A stretch of DNA of 64,000 nucleotides from Thiomicrorhabdus immobilis (lineage in GTDB: Bacteria; Pseudomonadota; Gammaproteobacteria; Thiomicrospirales; Thiomicrospiraceae), in contig NZ_AP024202.1 in assembly GCF_021654855.1 (NCBI RefSeq), positions 186,001 through 250,000 on the forward strand, in the 5' to 3' direction. Of this stretch, positions 26,611-36,414 are shown one piece after another. Within the stretch, counting starts at the first letter, position 1. Each line of letters starts with the position of its first letter. The notes beneath the pieces are model-generated. The model searched no databases, had not been told where the DNA came from, and was given only the letters and a program-made list of their open reading frames with translations. Made by a program: the position numbers and the translations under genes.

Positions 26611-28743
26611 TTATTTGCTATGGTTAACTAAGAAGTTCTGTTCGAACTCTAGGGCAGGACAAGGTTTGCTGTAATAGTAGCCTTGAATCAATATATCTTG
26701 ATGTTGTTGGCGAATGAACTCGGCCTGTTGTTGGTTTTCAACACCTTCGGCTACGATGTTCAATGATTTGGTCTGCGCCAAGCGTACAATGGATTCGACA
26801 ATCGCCATATCATCAGGATTTTCAGGTATATGGCGAATGAAACTCTGGTCTATCTTGAGCTCGTGAATTGGCAGTTTTTGTAGATAGCTCAAGGATGAGT
26901 AGCCTGTTCCAAAATCATCAATAGAGATGTGGAAACCTAAGCTGACTAAATGTTGGATTTTTTGCAGAGCCAAATCGGTATTGCGGATCAATACCCCTTC
27001 GGTCAGTTCGAGAGTGATGTTGTTGGGATTGACCAGGGTGAATTTGACCAGGCCTATGACCAGTTCTACAAAACTTTGCTCATGGAACTGGATTGGACTG
27101 ATATTGATTGAGATTCGAATATCGCCATATTTTTTGTTCCAGGCTTTGGCCTGCAAAAAGGCTTTGTGCATCACCCATAGGCCAATTTTGATAATCTGTC
27201 GACCTTCTTCGGCAACGGGGATGAATTGGCCAGGAGGAACAAGTCCCAAGCTTGGATGGAACCAGCGTAATAGCGTTTCGGCACCAACGGTTTTGCCTTG
27301 TGAATCGACCTGGGCTTGGAAATAGAGTTGGAATTCATCATCCAATTCAGAGTGATTGAGTGCTTGTAGCATCTCTAGACGTTGTTTGGCGACCGCGCTG
27401 AGTTTGTCTTCAAACAGGTAAGCCTGATTGCCGCCTAGGTTTTTGGCCTCATGCATCGCGAGGTTGGCATGACGAATGATTTGATCGATATTTTCGGTTT
27501 CAAGCCCTCTGTTAAAGAGATAAACCCCGATACTTGCGGTGATGTGTAATGAACGATTTTTGATGTTGTAGCGATCAGCCAGGCTTTCTCTGATCTTGTG
27601 CGCTAAACTCAAGATATGGGTCGTGGTTTCGTCGAAATCTTGACTGACTTCTTTTAGCAGGATTGCAAACTCATCCCCATCCAAACGTGCAACTAAATCG
27701 TCGGTCGAGGTTAATGCCGAAATCTTTTGCGAGACTAAAATCAATAATTGGTCTCCAATCGCGTGCCCGAGGGTATCGTTGATCATTTTGAAGTTGTCTA
27801 GATCAAGCAATATCAACCCTGAAAAACTTTGCGATTTGGGTTGGTTGTTCAGGGTACTGACTAGGTGATTATTAAGTAATGTACGGTTTGCTAGGCCGGT
27901 TAATTCATCATAGTAAGCTAGACGTTCAATTTCATTACGGGCTTCTTGAATATCGGTAATATCTTGTAAAACACCGATAAAGTGTTCGATATTACGGTTC
28001 TCATCGGTCATCATCGAAAGACTCAGTACCGCGTGGTATTGAGAATTGGCTGAAGGGGTGAGTTGTACCTCTCCGCTCCAGCATGACTCGTCTAATAGCG
28101 CTTTCATAACCGAATCGAAAGGGACTCTAAACACCACCTGTTTTTGTAACCATTCGATATAAGTCATGCCTTGCAATGTTTCAGGCGTTAAACCGGTATA
28201 GGCAGAAAAGGCAAAGTTCGGCTGGGTAATATAGCCATGGGCATCGGTAATGAATTGGCCAGCGTAACTGGCATCCATTAGTTTGCTTTGCGCTTCGGCT
28301 TGTATTTGCAATGATTGATCCTGGATTAGAATCAATAGGCTTTCGGTTTTTTGTGCAAGCGATTGGATTTTATGGGCTTTGATGATGATCGGTATCAGGC
28401 AGGTTTTGCTATTTGTATCGGACTCACATCTTATCCATAACAAAGGGCTGGAATGAATCTCTTTACTCAGTAAATTTTCTTTTAACCACTGCTCAACATC
28501 AAACTGAATTCGGTCCCGTTTATGGCTGTAGACCTCAAGTTGTTTAAATAAGGAATCATTTTGATTGGAAAGCTTAATATAAGATTGGGCTTTCTGGTTG
28601 ATTAGGTGAGGTTTGAGGTTCAATGAAAATAGAATCAAACCATCATGAAAGCTGTCGGCAATTTGCTGTTTCTGATTTTTATGTGCGAGACTTAGCTGTT
28701 CAATTAGCGAATTCATCTCGGGCTCAAATTGCGGTAATATCAT
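26611..28743 (-). CDS. PAS-GGDEF-EAL protein, probably a c-di-GMP phosphodiesterase
   Basis: A 710-residue cytoplasmic protein: N-terminal region of PAS-like character, a PAS domain (about 155-265), a GGDEF domain (about 275-440) and an EAL domain (about 460-705). The cyclase motif is DGDEF (355-359) and no RxxD I-site precedes it, so the GGDEF half is probably not a working cyclase, although its DLD metal residues remain. The EAL half keeps its residues: ETLLRW (489-494), NIS, ELTEG, IDDFGTGYSSL, LKIDQSF, AEGVE and QGYY. It has a tandem paralogue directly upstream. Confidence 0.85.
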   Translation of the reverse strand: MILPQFEPEMNSLIEQLSLAHKNQKQQIADSFHDGLILFSLNLKPHLINQKAQSYIKLSNQNDSLFKQLEVYSHKRDRIQFDVEQWLKENLLSKEIHSSPLLWIRCESDTNSKTCLIPIIIKAHKIQSLAQKTESLLILIQDQSLQIQAEAQSKLMDASYAGQFITDAHGYITQPNFAFSAYTGLTPETLQGMTYIEWLQKQVVFRVPFDSVMKALLDESCWSGEVQLTPSANSQYHAVLSLSMMTDENRNIEHFIGVLQDITDIQEARNEIERLAYYDELTGLANRTLLNNHLVSTLNNQPKSQSFSGLILLDLDNFKMINDTLGHAIGDQLLILVSQKISALTSTDDLVARLDGDEFAILLKEVSQDFDETTTHILSLAHKIRESLADRYNIKNRSLHITASIGVYLFNRGLETENIDQIIRHANLAMHEAKNLGGNQAYLFEDKLSAVAKQRLEMLQALNHSELDDEFQLYFQAQVDSQGKTVGAETLLRWFHPSLGLVPPGQFIPVAEEGRQIIKIGLWVMHKAFLQAKAWNKKYGDIRISINISPIQFHEQSFVELVIGLVKFTLVNPNNITLELTEGVLIRNTDLALQKIQHLVSLGFHISIDDFGTGYSSLSYLQKLPIHELKIDQSFIRHIPENPDDMAIVESIVRLAQTKSLNIVAEGVENQQQAEFIRQQHQDILIQGYYYSKPCPALEFEQNFLVNHSK

Positions 28744-28831
28744 GTATTTAGAGGATTCTTAATAAATTAATAAAATCTATAATACATAAATAAATGCGGG
28801 TCGCAACAACAATTATTGTGTAGGTAAGAGA

Positions 28832-30952
28832 TTATTGTTCTAAAAATTGTTTTTCAAATTTTTTGGCAGGGCACGGTTGGCTGAAATAGTAACCTTGAAT
28901 CAATATATTAGCCGACTGTTGTTGAATGAAATCAAGTTGTTCCTTGGTTTCGACCCCTTCGGCGACAATACGTAAATCTTTGGTTTTTGCAAGGTGCACA
29001 ATAGATTCGACAATGGCAACATCTTCTTTGCTGTTAGGAACTCGTGAAATAAAGCTTTTATCGATTTTGAGTTCGTGAATAGGTAATCGCTGGAAGTAAC
29101 TTAATGAAGAGTAACCGGTACCAAAGTCATCAATTGAAACCTTAAACCCAAGTTCGACGATGCGTGCAATTTTTTCCACGGCATTTTCTGTGTCAGAGAT
29201 CAGAATCCCTTCGGTAAGTTCTAAGGTGATATTCTTGGGGTCTACCTTGGTTTCTATCATGATGGAAATGACATTCTGAATAAAGTCGGCTTCATGAAAC
29301 TGGATAGGACTGATATTGATTGAGAGATTAAAGTCTGGTTTTATGCGTGTCCAAGCTTTAGCTTGAATAAACGCGTGGTACATAATCCAAGCGCCCAGTT
29401 TAAGGATTTGCTGGCTCTCTTCGGCAATTTCAATAAATTTATTGGGGGGTATGAAACCAAGTTCGGGATGTTCCCATCTGACTAAGGTCTCGGCACCATG
29501 CAGTTGGTTTCCAGATCCTATTTGAGCTTGGAAGTAGAGCTTGATTTGGCCTTTTTGGTAGGCAAAGGTTAAATCGTGTTCGAGTTGACGGCGGCTTTTT
29601 ATCTCGGCACTTAAAGCGGGTTCATAGATATAGATATTATTTTTTTTCTTAATATCTTTGGCTTTACTGGCGGCTAAATCCGCTTTGATAAGCAAGCTGT
29701 CCGCATTTTCGTTCTCTTCGCGAGGGTAGACAACCAAACCGATACGGGTCGAACTGTGGAGCGTTAATTCATCGACTAAAAAGTGCTGGTTGAGTGCTTT
29801 GGCTATTTTTTGCGCTAATTTCACCGCATTGCGAGTCGCTTCTTCAGTATCCGCCGCTCGATCCTGGGTCGCAACCACAAATTCATCCCCGCCCACACGG
29901 GCGATATTGTCTTCTTCACGAAGAACGGATTTTAAGCCTAAAGCCACTTTCTTAAGGAATTGGTCGCCTGTTCTTCTGCCAAAGGCATCGTTAATGCTTT
30001 TAAAGCGATTGATGTTGATATATAACAGCGCGCTATAGGAGTTGTGACGGCGATGATTCTTAATGGTCGAATTGATGTATTCAATGGCAAGCTTTCGATT
30101 GGCAAGCCCTGTTAAGTTGTCATAAAAAGCCATGTGTTCGATACGGTTATGGGCTTCTTTGATATCGGTGATGTTTTGCAAGTTAACAATGTAATGCTCG
30201 ATGTTGTATTCTTTATCGGCAATCATTGAAATACTCAATACCGCATGGAACACCATATCTTTGGTTGGGTGTAATGTCACTTCACCACTCCAAAACTTCT
30301 GTTCCAACAAGGTTTTCAGGATACCGTTGGTATCATTTTTCAAATCGACTTGCTGTTCCAGCCATTGCATCAGGGTCATTTTCTGCAACGTTTCTTTACT
30401 GAGTCCGGACATGGCGATGAAGCTGTCATTAGGTTTAATGATATAGCCCTTCTCATTGGAAATGAACTGTGCGGTATAGCTGTTGAACGCGGCTTGCATT
30501 AAACGTTTTTGTCCATCGGCTTCAGTATGAACACTACGGTCATAAATGACCAATAATAGGTTCTTGATTTGCCCCTCTTTATTCAGCATCGCTTTGGCAC
30601 TGAATAATAGAGGAGTGCTCTGCAATGTCAGGGGATCGCTGTACCAAAGTAAGATTTCAGTTGGGTCTTTTGAAATCGTGTTTTTAATCTCGTTGAGCCA
30701 ATGCTCTAGTTTGAACGACAGGGTGGCTTTTTTGTTTTTGTAGAGTGAGAGGCGACGATTTTCTGGATGAAACTTCTCATCGATTGAGAGTAGGAGTTTG
30801 GCTTGTGTATTGATTGTGTGGATGTCGAGTGAAGGTTTGAACACAATTATCCCATCATGAATGGCATCAAAGATTTCACGCTTGTTTTGCCGTTCTTCAC
30901 GAATTCTTTCTAAAGAGTTTTCAAGCTCAGTAAGTTGGGAGTTAGTGTCCAT
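28832..30952 (-). CDS. PAS-GGDEF-EAL protein, paralogue of the adjacent gene
   Basis: This 706-residue protein has the same layout as the downstream gene and clear similarity along its whole length (for example WSGEV near 221-225 and the EAL block). Here the GGDEF motif (354-358) and the I-site REED (345-348) are intact, but the metal-binding DxD is replaced by YININRFK (NIN near 312-314). Cyclase activity is therefore doubtful for a different reason than in its neighbour. EAL catalytic residues are intact (ETLVRWEHP, ELTEG, DDFGTGYSSL, AEGVE, QGYYFSQP). The two genes are 88 bp apart and probably cotranscribed. Confidence 0.85.
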   Translation of the reverse strand: MDTNSQLTELENSLERIREERQNKREIFDAIHDGIIVFKPSLDIHTINTQAKLLLSIDEKFHPENRRLSLYKNKKATLSFKLEHWLNEIKNTISKDPTEILLWYSDPLTLQSTPLLFSAKAMLNKEGQIKNLLLVIYDRSVHTEADGQKRLMQAAFNSYTAQFISNEKGYIIKPNDSFIAMSGLSKETLQKMTLMQWLEQQVDLKNDTNGILKTLLEQKFWSGEVTLHPTKDMVFHAVLSISMIADKEYNIEHYIVNLQNITDIKEAHNRIEHMAFYDNLTGLANRKLAIEYINSTIKNHRRHNSYSALLYININRFKSINDAFGRRTGDQFLKKVALGLKSVLREEDNIARVGGDEFVVATQDRAADTEEATRNAVKLAQKIAKALNQHFLVDELTLHSSTRIGLVVYPREENENADSLLIKADLAASKAKDIKKKNNIYIYEPALSAEIKSRRQLEHDLTFAYQKGQIKLYFQAQIGSGNQLHGAETLVRWEHPELGFIPPNKFIEIAEESQQILKLGAWIMYHAFIQAKAWTRIKPDFNLSINISPIQFHEADFIQNVISIMIETKVDPKNITLELTEGILISDTENAVEKIARIVELGFKVSIDDFGTGYSSLSYFQRLPIHELKIDKSFISRVPNSKEDVAIVESIVHLAKTKDLRIVAEGVETKEQLDFIQQQSANILIQGYYFSQPCPAKKFEKQFLEQ

Positions 30953-31064
30953 TAAAGGAATGACATCCTATCAATAATTAGTACAAGGGCTAATGATTCT
31001 AGCCGATGTCTTGCTAGCATAAAAGCCCTATTAATGCTTAATATGGGCATTAGTCTGGTGAATT

Positions 31065-32438
31065 TTAATTCTCATAGATGACGCCCGGCAACCACGTCAC
31101 AAGCTCTGGCCAAATAGCCAAAACACCAAGCATTCCTAACTGTATGAGAATAAAAGGAATTGAACCTTTGTAAATGTCTGTGGTCTTCAATTCTTGAGGG
31201 GCAACACCACGTAGATAAAAAAGTGCAAAACCGAATGGCGGAGTTAAAAAAGCCGTTTGTAAGTTGATGGCAATCATGATGCCAAGCCAAATCGGATCAA
31301 CTCCCATCATCAATAAGATGGGGGCGACGACCGGTACAACCACATAGGTGATCTCGATGAAGTCTAAAAAGAAACCTAACACAAACATCAGCGCCATCAC
31401 GATGAGCATGGCGGTAAAGACCCCGCCAGGCAAGTCGGTCAATAGTTCGGTAATCAAATCATCGCCACCCAAGCCTCTAAAAACCAAAGAGAAAAACGCC
31501 GCACCAATAAAGATTAAGAATATCATGCTGGTGACTTGTAAGGTGTTCTGCATGACTGTTTTTAGTGTTCTTAGGCTTAATTGTTTGTTGACCAGAGCTA
31601 ACAGTAAAGCCCCTAAAGCCCCTAAGGAGGCCGCTTCGGTTGGGGTTGCGTAGCCACCTAAAATCGAACCCAAAACCAATAAGATGAGCAATAAAGGAGG
31701 CAGCAAGCTTTTTATGACACGACTGACCAGGCCTGGTGCCACGGGTTCACCTTGATGGCTTGGAATGCTTTCAGGTTGACTGATGGCTTTGAATACAATG
31801 TAACCCATATAGGCCACAACCAGTAGTAAGCCCGGTAATAAAGCACCTACAAAAAGGTCGCCAACAGAGAGGGTTTCGGGTGAGAAAATACCTTGGTTGA
31901 GTTGAGCTTGTTGATAAGAGGATGACAGAACATCCCCCAATAAAATCAGTACGATTGATGGCGGAATGATTTGCCCTAGGGTTCCCGAAGCGCAAATGGT
32001 GCCGCTCGCGACTTTAGGACAATATCCTTGCTTGAGCATGGTCGGTAAAGCCAGTAAGCCCATGGTAACCACGGTTGCGCCCACAATACCGGTGCTGGCC
32101 GCCAGTAATGCGCCCACGATAATCACGGCGATACCTAATCCACCTTTAACACCTCGCATGACTTCTTCCATGGTCTGTAGCAGGCCTTCGGCAATCTTAG
32201 ATTGTTCCAGCATGATGCCCATAAATACAAAAAGCGGTACAGCAATGAGGTTGGCGTTGCTCATGATGCCAAAGATGCGATTGGGTATGCTTTGTAAAAA
32301 CGCCATGTCGAAAGCGCCAAAAAGATTGGCCACCAAAGCAAATAACAGCGAAACCCCGGCTAGGGTGAATGCGACCGGAAAACCGGTTAACAGAGCAATA
32401 AAAACTAGGGCAAACAGAACTAAAGCTAACCATTCCAT
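31065..32438 (-). CDS. TRAP transporter large permease (DctM family)
   Basis: A 457-residue membrane protein with about 12 spans, the ion-coupled import channel of a TRAP system. Family features include GFPVAFTLAGVSLLFAL at the start, ASTGIVGATVVTMGLLALPTMLKQGY and GTLGQIIPPSIVLILLGD. It overlaps the small permease gene by 1 bp. No periplasmic DctP-type binding protein gene is adjacent, so the substrate cannot be guessed; family substrates include dicarboxylates and other organic acids. A palindrome copy lies inside it. Confidence 0.9.
   Translation of the reverse strand: MEWLALVLFALVFIALLTGFPVAFTLAGVSLLFALVANLFGAFDMAFLQSIPNRIFGIMSNANLIAVPLFVFMGIMLEQSKIAEGLLQTMEEVMRGVKGGLGIAVIIVGALLAASTGIVGATVVTMGLLALPTMLKQGYCPKVASGTICASGTLGQIIPPSIVLILLGDVLSSSYQQAQLNQGIFSPETLSVGDLFVGALLPGLLLVVAYMGYIVFKAISQPESIPSHQGEPVAPGLVSRVIKSLLPPLLLILLVLGSILGGYATPTEAASLGALGALLLALVNKQLSLRTLKTVMQNTLQVTSMIFLIFIGAAFFSLVFRGLGGDDLITELLTDLPGGVFTAMLIVMALMFVLGFFLDFIEITYVVVPVVAPILLMMGVDPIWLGIMIAINLQTAFLTPPFGFALFYLRGVAPQELKTTDIYKGSIPFILIQLGMLGVLAIWPELVTWLPGVIYEN
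31726..31737. repeat. ACCAGGCCTGGT palindrome inside dctM
   Basis: Exact copy; the minus strand reads Pro-Gly-Leu-Val in VAPGLVSRV. Confidence 0.9.
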
Positions 32439-33019
32439 TATAGTTTCCCCTCCGTTTCAATATCGGTATCAATATCCGATTCTATCCTCGGATGAGGGTC
32501 TGAGAACAAGGTTAAACCGGACTTGGCTAAAACCGCCAAAGACTGCAGAATGACCAAGCCAGCCATAATGATGATCAAGGTTTTTAGCATATATAAATAG
32601 GCTAAACCACCCGCTTCGCCAGAGGCTTCTCTAATCTGCCAACTGGTGCTGACATATTCCCAACCCGACCAAATGATGAATGTCATTACCGGCAGGGCAA
32701 ATAACAGCGTCCCCAAAAAATTCACCCAAGCTTTTTGATTCTCATGCATCTGTGAGTAAAAAACGTCCACCCTAACGTGTTTATCTTGTTCATAGGTATA
32801 AGCGATGCCGAGCATGAATAAAATCGCATGGTTATACATAATGCTCTCTTGCAATGCGATGGAACCGGAATTGAAGCCGTAACGCAAAATGACCACCAAT
32901 GCGGTGATAAGTACCAAAGATAAACTTCCCCAGGCCACCAGTTTTCCAAAATGTTTTTGAAAACGGTTTTGCATAAGGACAAATTGAGTAAGAAATTGGG
33001 AAAAATTCGATAACGGCAT
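32438..33019 (-). CDS. TRAP transporter small permease (DctQ family)
   Basis: A 193-residue protein with four membrane spans and the conserved ALQESIMYNHAILFMLGIAYTYEQDKHVRVDVFY segment (about residues 55-88). It pairs with the DctM subunit encoded directly downstream. The C-terminal tail is acidic (DPHPRIESDIDTDIETEGKL). It starts the operon. An internal start at Met16 is possible, since the first 15 residues are not conserved in the family. Confidence 0.88.
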   Translation of the reverse strand: MPLSNFSQFLTQFVLMQNRFQKHFGKLVAWGSLSLVLITALVVILRYGFNSGSIALQESIMYNHAILFMLGIAYTYEQDKHVRVDVFYSQMHENQKAWVNFLGTLLFALPVMTFIIWSGWEYVSTSWQIREASGEAGGLAYLYMLKTLIIIMAGLVILQSLAVLAKSGLTLFSDPHPRIESDIDTDIETEGKL

Positions 33020-33210
33020 GTTTTATATTTTAATATCGTTTAAGTAGTCCTTATTATTTTAACGATTTTATGCCGGGTTTAGCGAATTTATATTAATAGT
33101 CGCCAGTTCTGCTTGAAGAAAGGGGGGGCGGTAATGTGTCGTTTCGGGGTTGTTTGGTAGATATGCGGCTGTAAATAAGCCTGGTTTCAATCCTTTGACA
33201 GCGGAGAATG

Positions 33211-33222
33211 ACCAGGCCTGGT
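33211..33222. repeat. ACCAGGCCTGGT palindrome after the lipoprotein gene
   Basis: Exact copy 23 bp past the stop codon of the minus-strand lipoprotein gene; a related half-copy (AGCCTGGTTT) lies about 30 bp to the left. Confidence 0.9.
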
Positions 33223-33245
33223 GGGTTTGATATTCGATTTTACGG

Positions 33246-33659
33246 TTATTCTAAAAACCACATCACATCATAAATGATTCGGGTGCGAGTGTTCATGATG
33301 GCAATGTCTTCACCAATACGGATGCGAACATAATCCCTCGGAAGAGGAGGTAGGTGTCGTTCCAACTCATAAGGTAATCGACTATAGCTTATATTGTGCG
33401 GTAAGGCTTGATGTCGATGGAAGTGTCGATATTGGCGTTTTTGCTGGCCTGGAGGCATTCCATGCGGGTGAGGCTTACGATAATTATAGGTATAGTATTG
33501 CTTGATTCTCATTCTATCTGCGGTACTAAAATACAAGCTGACTTTTGTGTTAGGCCCGACATTATGATGGCTGGAAACTTGCACTGATTGGCGAGTCACA
33601 CAACCTGTGGAAGCCAAGACGGCTGTACCGAGAAGTATGATAGAAAGTGTTTTCAACAT
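33246..33659 (-). CDS. Putative lipoprotein, RcnB/CigR-like
   Basis: A 137-residue exported protein. The N-terminal MLKTLSIILLGTAVLASTGC looks like a lipoprotein signal with Cys20 as the lipid site, though the -3 position is not the usual leucine. The middle is rich in His, Arg and Tyr (QYRHFHRHQALPH). The C-terminal part (LERHLPPLPRDYVRIRIGEDIAIMNTRTRIIYDVMW) resembles the short domain of RcnB/CigR-type envelope proteins; this is a motif-level match. GGAGG precedes the ATG. It is divergent from priA. Confidence 0.6.
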   Translation of the reverse strand: MLKTLSIILLGTAVLASTGCVTRQSVQVSSHHNVGPNTKVSLYFSTADRMRIKQYYTYNYRKPHPHGMPPGQQKRQYRHFHRHQALPHNISYSRLPYELERHLPPLPRDYVRIRIGEDIAIMNTRTRIIYDVMWFLE

Positions 33660-33827
33660 GGTAAACCTCCATGAAATGCGTTTGTCATCTCTAGATTATC
33701 ACTAAACAGTCTACCAAAAGTTGAATTAAATCATGAAATAAGCTTTCTTAACTGTGAATAAAAAATTATTGGGGGGTATCGAAATAACTCAAGCGAGTTT
33801 TTCCTAGAAAATGAAATTAGCGGTAAA

Positions 33828-36164
33828 ATGGCTCCATTATTTTCCGATATAACCGTTAAGAGCCATTCATTGCAAAACCCTAAAATCGCCAAGGTTGCCG
33901 TTCCAGGACCTTTTTTATTTCCCCTTGATTACCTTCTCGATGCCGAGCAAGATCTGTTAACTACGGATTGCGCCACCGAAATTAAAGCGGTTGTCGGTGG
34001 GCGAGTTTGGGTGCCCTTTAGAAATAAGAAAGTGATTGGCATGGTGATGGAGATTAGTGAATCAGCCGATTACGAACTCAGCAAAATCAAGCCGATTGAA
34101 GAAGTGATTGATATTGAACCTCTGTTTGATGCAACCCAGCTTGGTTTATTGAATTGGGCGAGCCAGTATTATCACGAGCCAATCGGTGATGTGATGTTGG
34201 CGGCGTTGCCAAAACGCCTAAGAGCCGGTGAAAACGCTGAGATTAGCGGTATGCAGTATTGGCAGCTTTCGGCAGAGGGGCGCAGTAAAACCTTAGAGGA
34301 TATTTCCCGTCGTGCGCTTAAACAGCGCCGAGTCTTTGCGCAATTCTTGGATCAAAAGTTGAAGTCGGAATCTGATTTGAATGCCGAACTGGAAAATTGG
34401 CGTAGTGCCGTCAAAACGTTCACTGAAAAGGGCTGGTTGGAAACCGCTCACGGCCCCTGTTTAAGAGAGTCCAACTATGCACCCGCACCGAATCATACTT
34501 TAAATGATGCCCAAAAATCCGCGGTTGATGCGGTGTTGGAATCGCAGCAAATTCAAAAGCGATTTCAAGCCTTTTTATTGGAAGGCATTACCGGAAGCGG
34601 TAAAACCGAAGTCTATTTAGGCATGATTGAATCCATGCTGAAGCAGGGCAAGCAAGTCTTGGTTTTGGTTCCTGAAATTGGTCTGACACCGCAAATGGTG
34701 TCGCGTTTTGAAGCTTTCCTGCAAACGCGGGTCGCGGCGTTGCATTCCAATTTAAATGATTCCGAACGCCATTGCGCCTGGCACTTGATTCGTACCGGGC
34801 AGATTCAAGTCCTGTTGGGTACACGGTCAGCGGTTTTCACGCCATTTAAAAACCTGGGTTTATGCATTATTGATGAAGAGCATGATCTCTCTTATAAACA
34901 GCAGGAAGGGTTTCGCTACTCAGCACGAGATTTGATGGTGCAGCGGGCTTATCGTGAACAGATACCTGTGGTGTTAGGCTCGGCCACCCCTAGCTTGGAA
35001 ACCCTGCATAACGCAAAAACCGGGCGTTATACACATTTGCACTTAAAACAACGCGCCGGTGTGGCCAAGCTGCCCAGTTTGAAGCTGTTGGATATTCGTG
35101 GCGAAAAAATACAAGAGGGGGTTTCCAGACCACTCAAAACCGCCATGACCCAACATCTACAAGCTGGTGGTCAAGCCCTACTGTTTTTGAATCGCCGAGG
35201 TTTTTCACCGGTATTGATGTGCCATGATTGTGGTTGGCAAGCGGCCTGCCCGAGTTGTGACGCCAATATGACGTTCCATATGATTTCTGGGCAAAATGCC
35301 GATGGCACTGTGGCCGGTTATCTGCAATGTCACCATTGCGATGAACAAATGGCGAAACCACACTCTTGCCCAAGCTGTGCAAGTGAAGAGTTCGTCAATG
35401 TGGGTCAGGGAACCGAACGTTTAGAAGAGACCATTAAAGAGTGGTTTCCAGATAAGAAAGTCCTCAGGATTGATCGGGATACCACTCGTTTAAAAGGCTC
35501 GATGGCGGAGTTGACCGGTATCGCCCAGCGTGGTGAGGCGGATATCTTAATAGGCACACAAATGTTGGCCAAAGGGCATCATTTTCCCAATGTGACCTTG
35601 GTGGGATTGTTGGATATCGATCAAGGCCTGTTCAGCGCCGATTTTCGTGCGGCGGAAAGAATGGCGCAACTCATCTTGCAGGTATCGGGGCGAGCCGGGC
35701 GAGCTGAAAAAGCCGGTGAGGTCTTGATTCAAACCCATCATCCTGACCATCCGTTATTAACCACTCTTATCCAACAAGGCTATGATGCTTTTGCCACCAA
35801 AGCCTTGCAGGAACGTCAAGATGCGTTGTTGCCGCCGTTCAAATATCAAATTTTGATTCGTGCCGAAGCGACACATCCAAACGACGGCATGCTGTTTTTA
35901 GAATCCTTGAAAGCGGGGCTGCAAAACTATTGGCAGCAGTGGCAAGAAGCCAAAATGGTAGAAGCCGATATCGATTTTTGGGGGCCGGTTTCCGCCCCGA
36001 TGCTTCGTCGTCAGGGACGCTACCGTTATCAATTGATGCTGCAATCGTTAAATCGAGGTGACTTGCATCGTCTTATTAGCGAGATGCAACCGCATATCTA
36101 CAATAGTCCATTAAGCCGCAAGGTACGCTGGAGTATTGATGTCGATCCGCAAGAGATGTATTGA
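33828..36164 (+). CDS. priA: Primosomal protein N' (replication restart helicase PriA)
   Basis: A 778-residue 3'-5' helicase that recognises stalled forks and reloads DnaB. The N-terminal DNA-binding domain is followed by ITGSGKTEVYL (Walker A), DEEH (IIDEEHDLSYK), LGSATPS, and a zinc-binding block with paired cysteines (CHDCGWQAACPSC, CHHCDEQ, CPSCASEEF) within about residues 465-525. QVSGRAGRAEKAGEV is motif VI. The start ATG at 33828 has a weak ribosome site. The gene stands alone, divergent from the lipoprotein gene. Confidence 0.95.
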   Translation: MAPLFSDITVKSHSLQNPKIAKVAVPGPFLFPLDYLLDAEQDLLTTDCATEIKAVVGGRVWVPFRNKKVIGMVMEISESADYELSKIKPIEEVIDIEPLFDATQLGLLNWASQYYHEPIGDVMLAALPKRLRAGENAEISGMQYWQLSAEGRSKTLEDISRRALKQRRVFAQFLDQKLKSESDLNAELENWRSAVKTFTEKGWLETAHGPCLRESNYAPAPNHTLNDAQKSAVDAVLESQQIQKRFQAFLLEGITGSGKTEVYLGMIESMLKQGKQVLVLVPEIGLTPQMVSRFEAFLQTRVAALHSNLNDSERHCAWHLIRTGQIQVLLGTRSAVFTPFKNLGLCIIDEEHDLSYKQQEGFRYSARDLMVQRAYREQIPVVLGSATPSLETLHNAKTGRYTHLHLKQRAGVAKLPSLKLLDIRGEKIQEGVSRPLKTAMTQHLQAGGQALLFLNRRGFSPVLMCHDCGWQAACPSCDANMTFHMISGQNADGTVAGYLQCHHCDEQMAKPHSCPSCASEEFVNVGQGTERLEETIKEWFPDKKVLRIDRDTTRLKGSMAELTGIAQRGEADILIGTQMLAKGHHFPNVTLVGLLDIDQGLFSADFRAAERMAQLILQVSGRAGRAEKAGEVLIQTHHPDHPLLTTLIQQGYDAFATKALQERQDALLPPFKYQILIRAEATHPNDGMLFLESLKAGLQNYWQQWQEAKMVEADIDFWGPVSAPMLRRQGRYRYQLMLQSLNRGDLHRLISEMQPHIYNSPLSRKVRWSIDVDPQEMY

Positions 36165-36262
36165 TTCTTCCTTTTTGGGTTGGATTGTTAAGTTTTTCAA
36201 CGGCTATTTTGTTGTTCTTATGTCCTCGAATTTAGCGTTCTCTTCATGCTTTTTACCTATTT

Positions 36263-36314
36263 ACCAGGCCTGCTTTTTATAATCAATAAATTTTATATGG
36301 TTATAAATTTATTG
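36263..36314 (+). terminator. Region after priA: palindrome variant and AT-rich inverted repeat
   Basis: A variant palindrome, ACCAGGCCTGCT (11 of 12), at 36263-36274 is followed by arms CAATAAATTT / AAATTTATTG (36284-36293 and 36305-36314) and CTTTTC. The AT-rich stem may be a weak terminator for priA. Confidence 0.4.
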
Positions 36315-36414
36315 CTTTTCGTGTTTGGATTCATACAATGGCTAAATAATAATAAAACTCATTTAGCTCAATATTAGAATCAATCAAGTACACAATGCAA
36401 ACTAGGACGAAATT

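Noticed and set aside
31966-32553. 195-codon plus-strand frame opposite dctM/dctQ
   Set aside because: It is a mirror frame of strongly supported TRAP permease genes; the protein is low-complexity with no recognisable domain.
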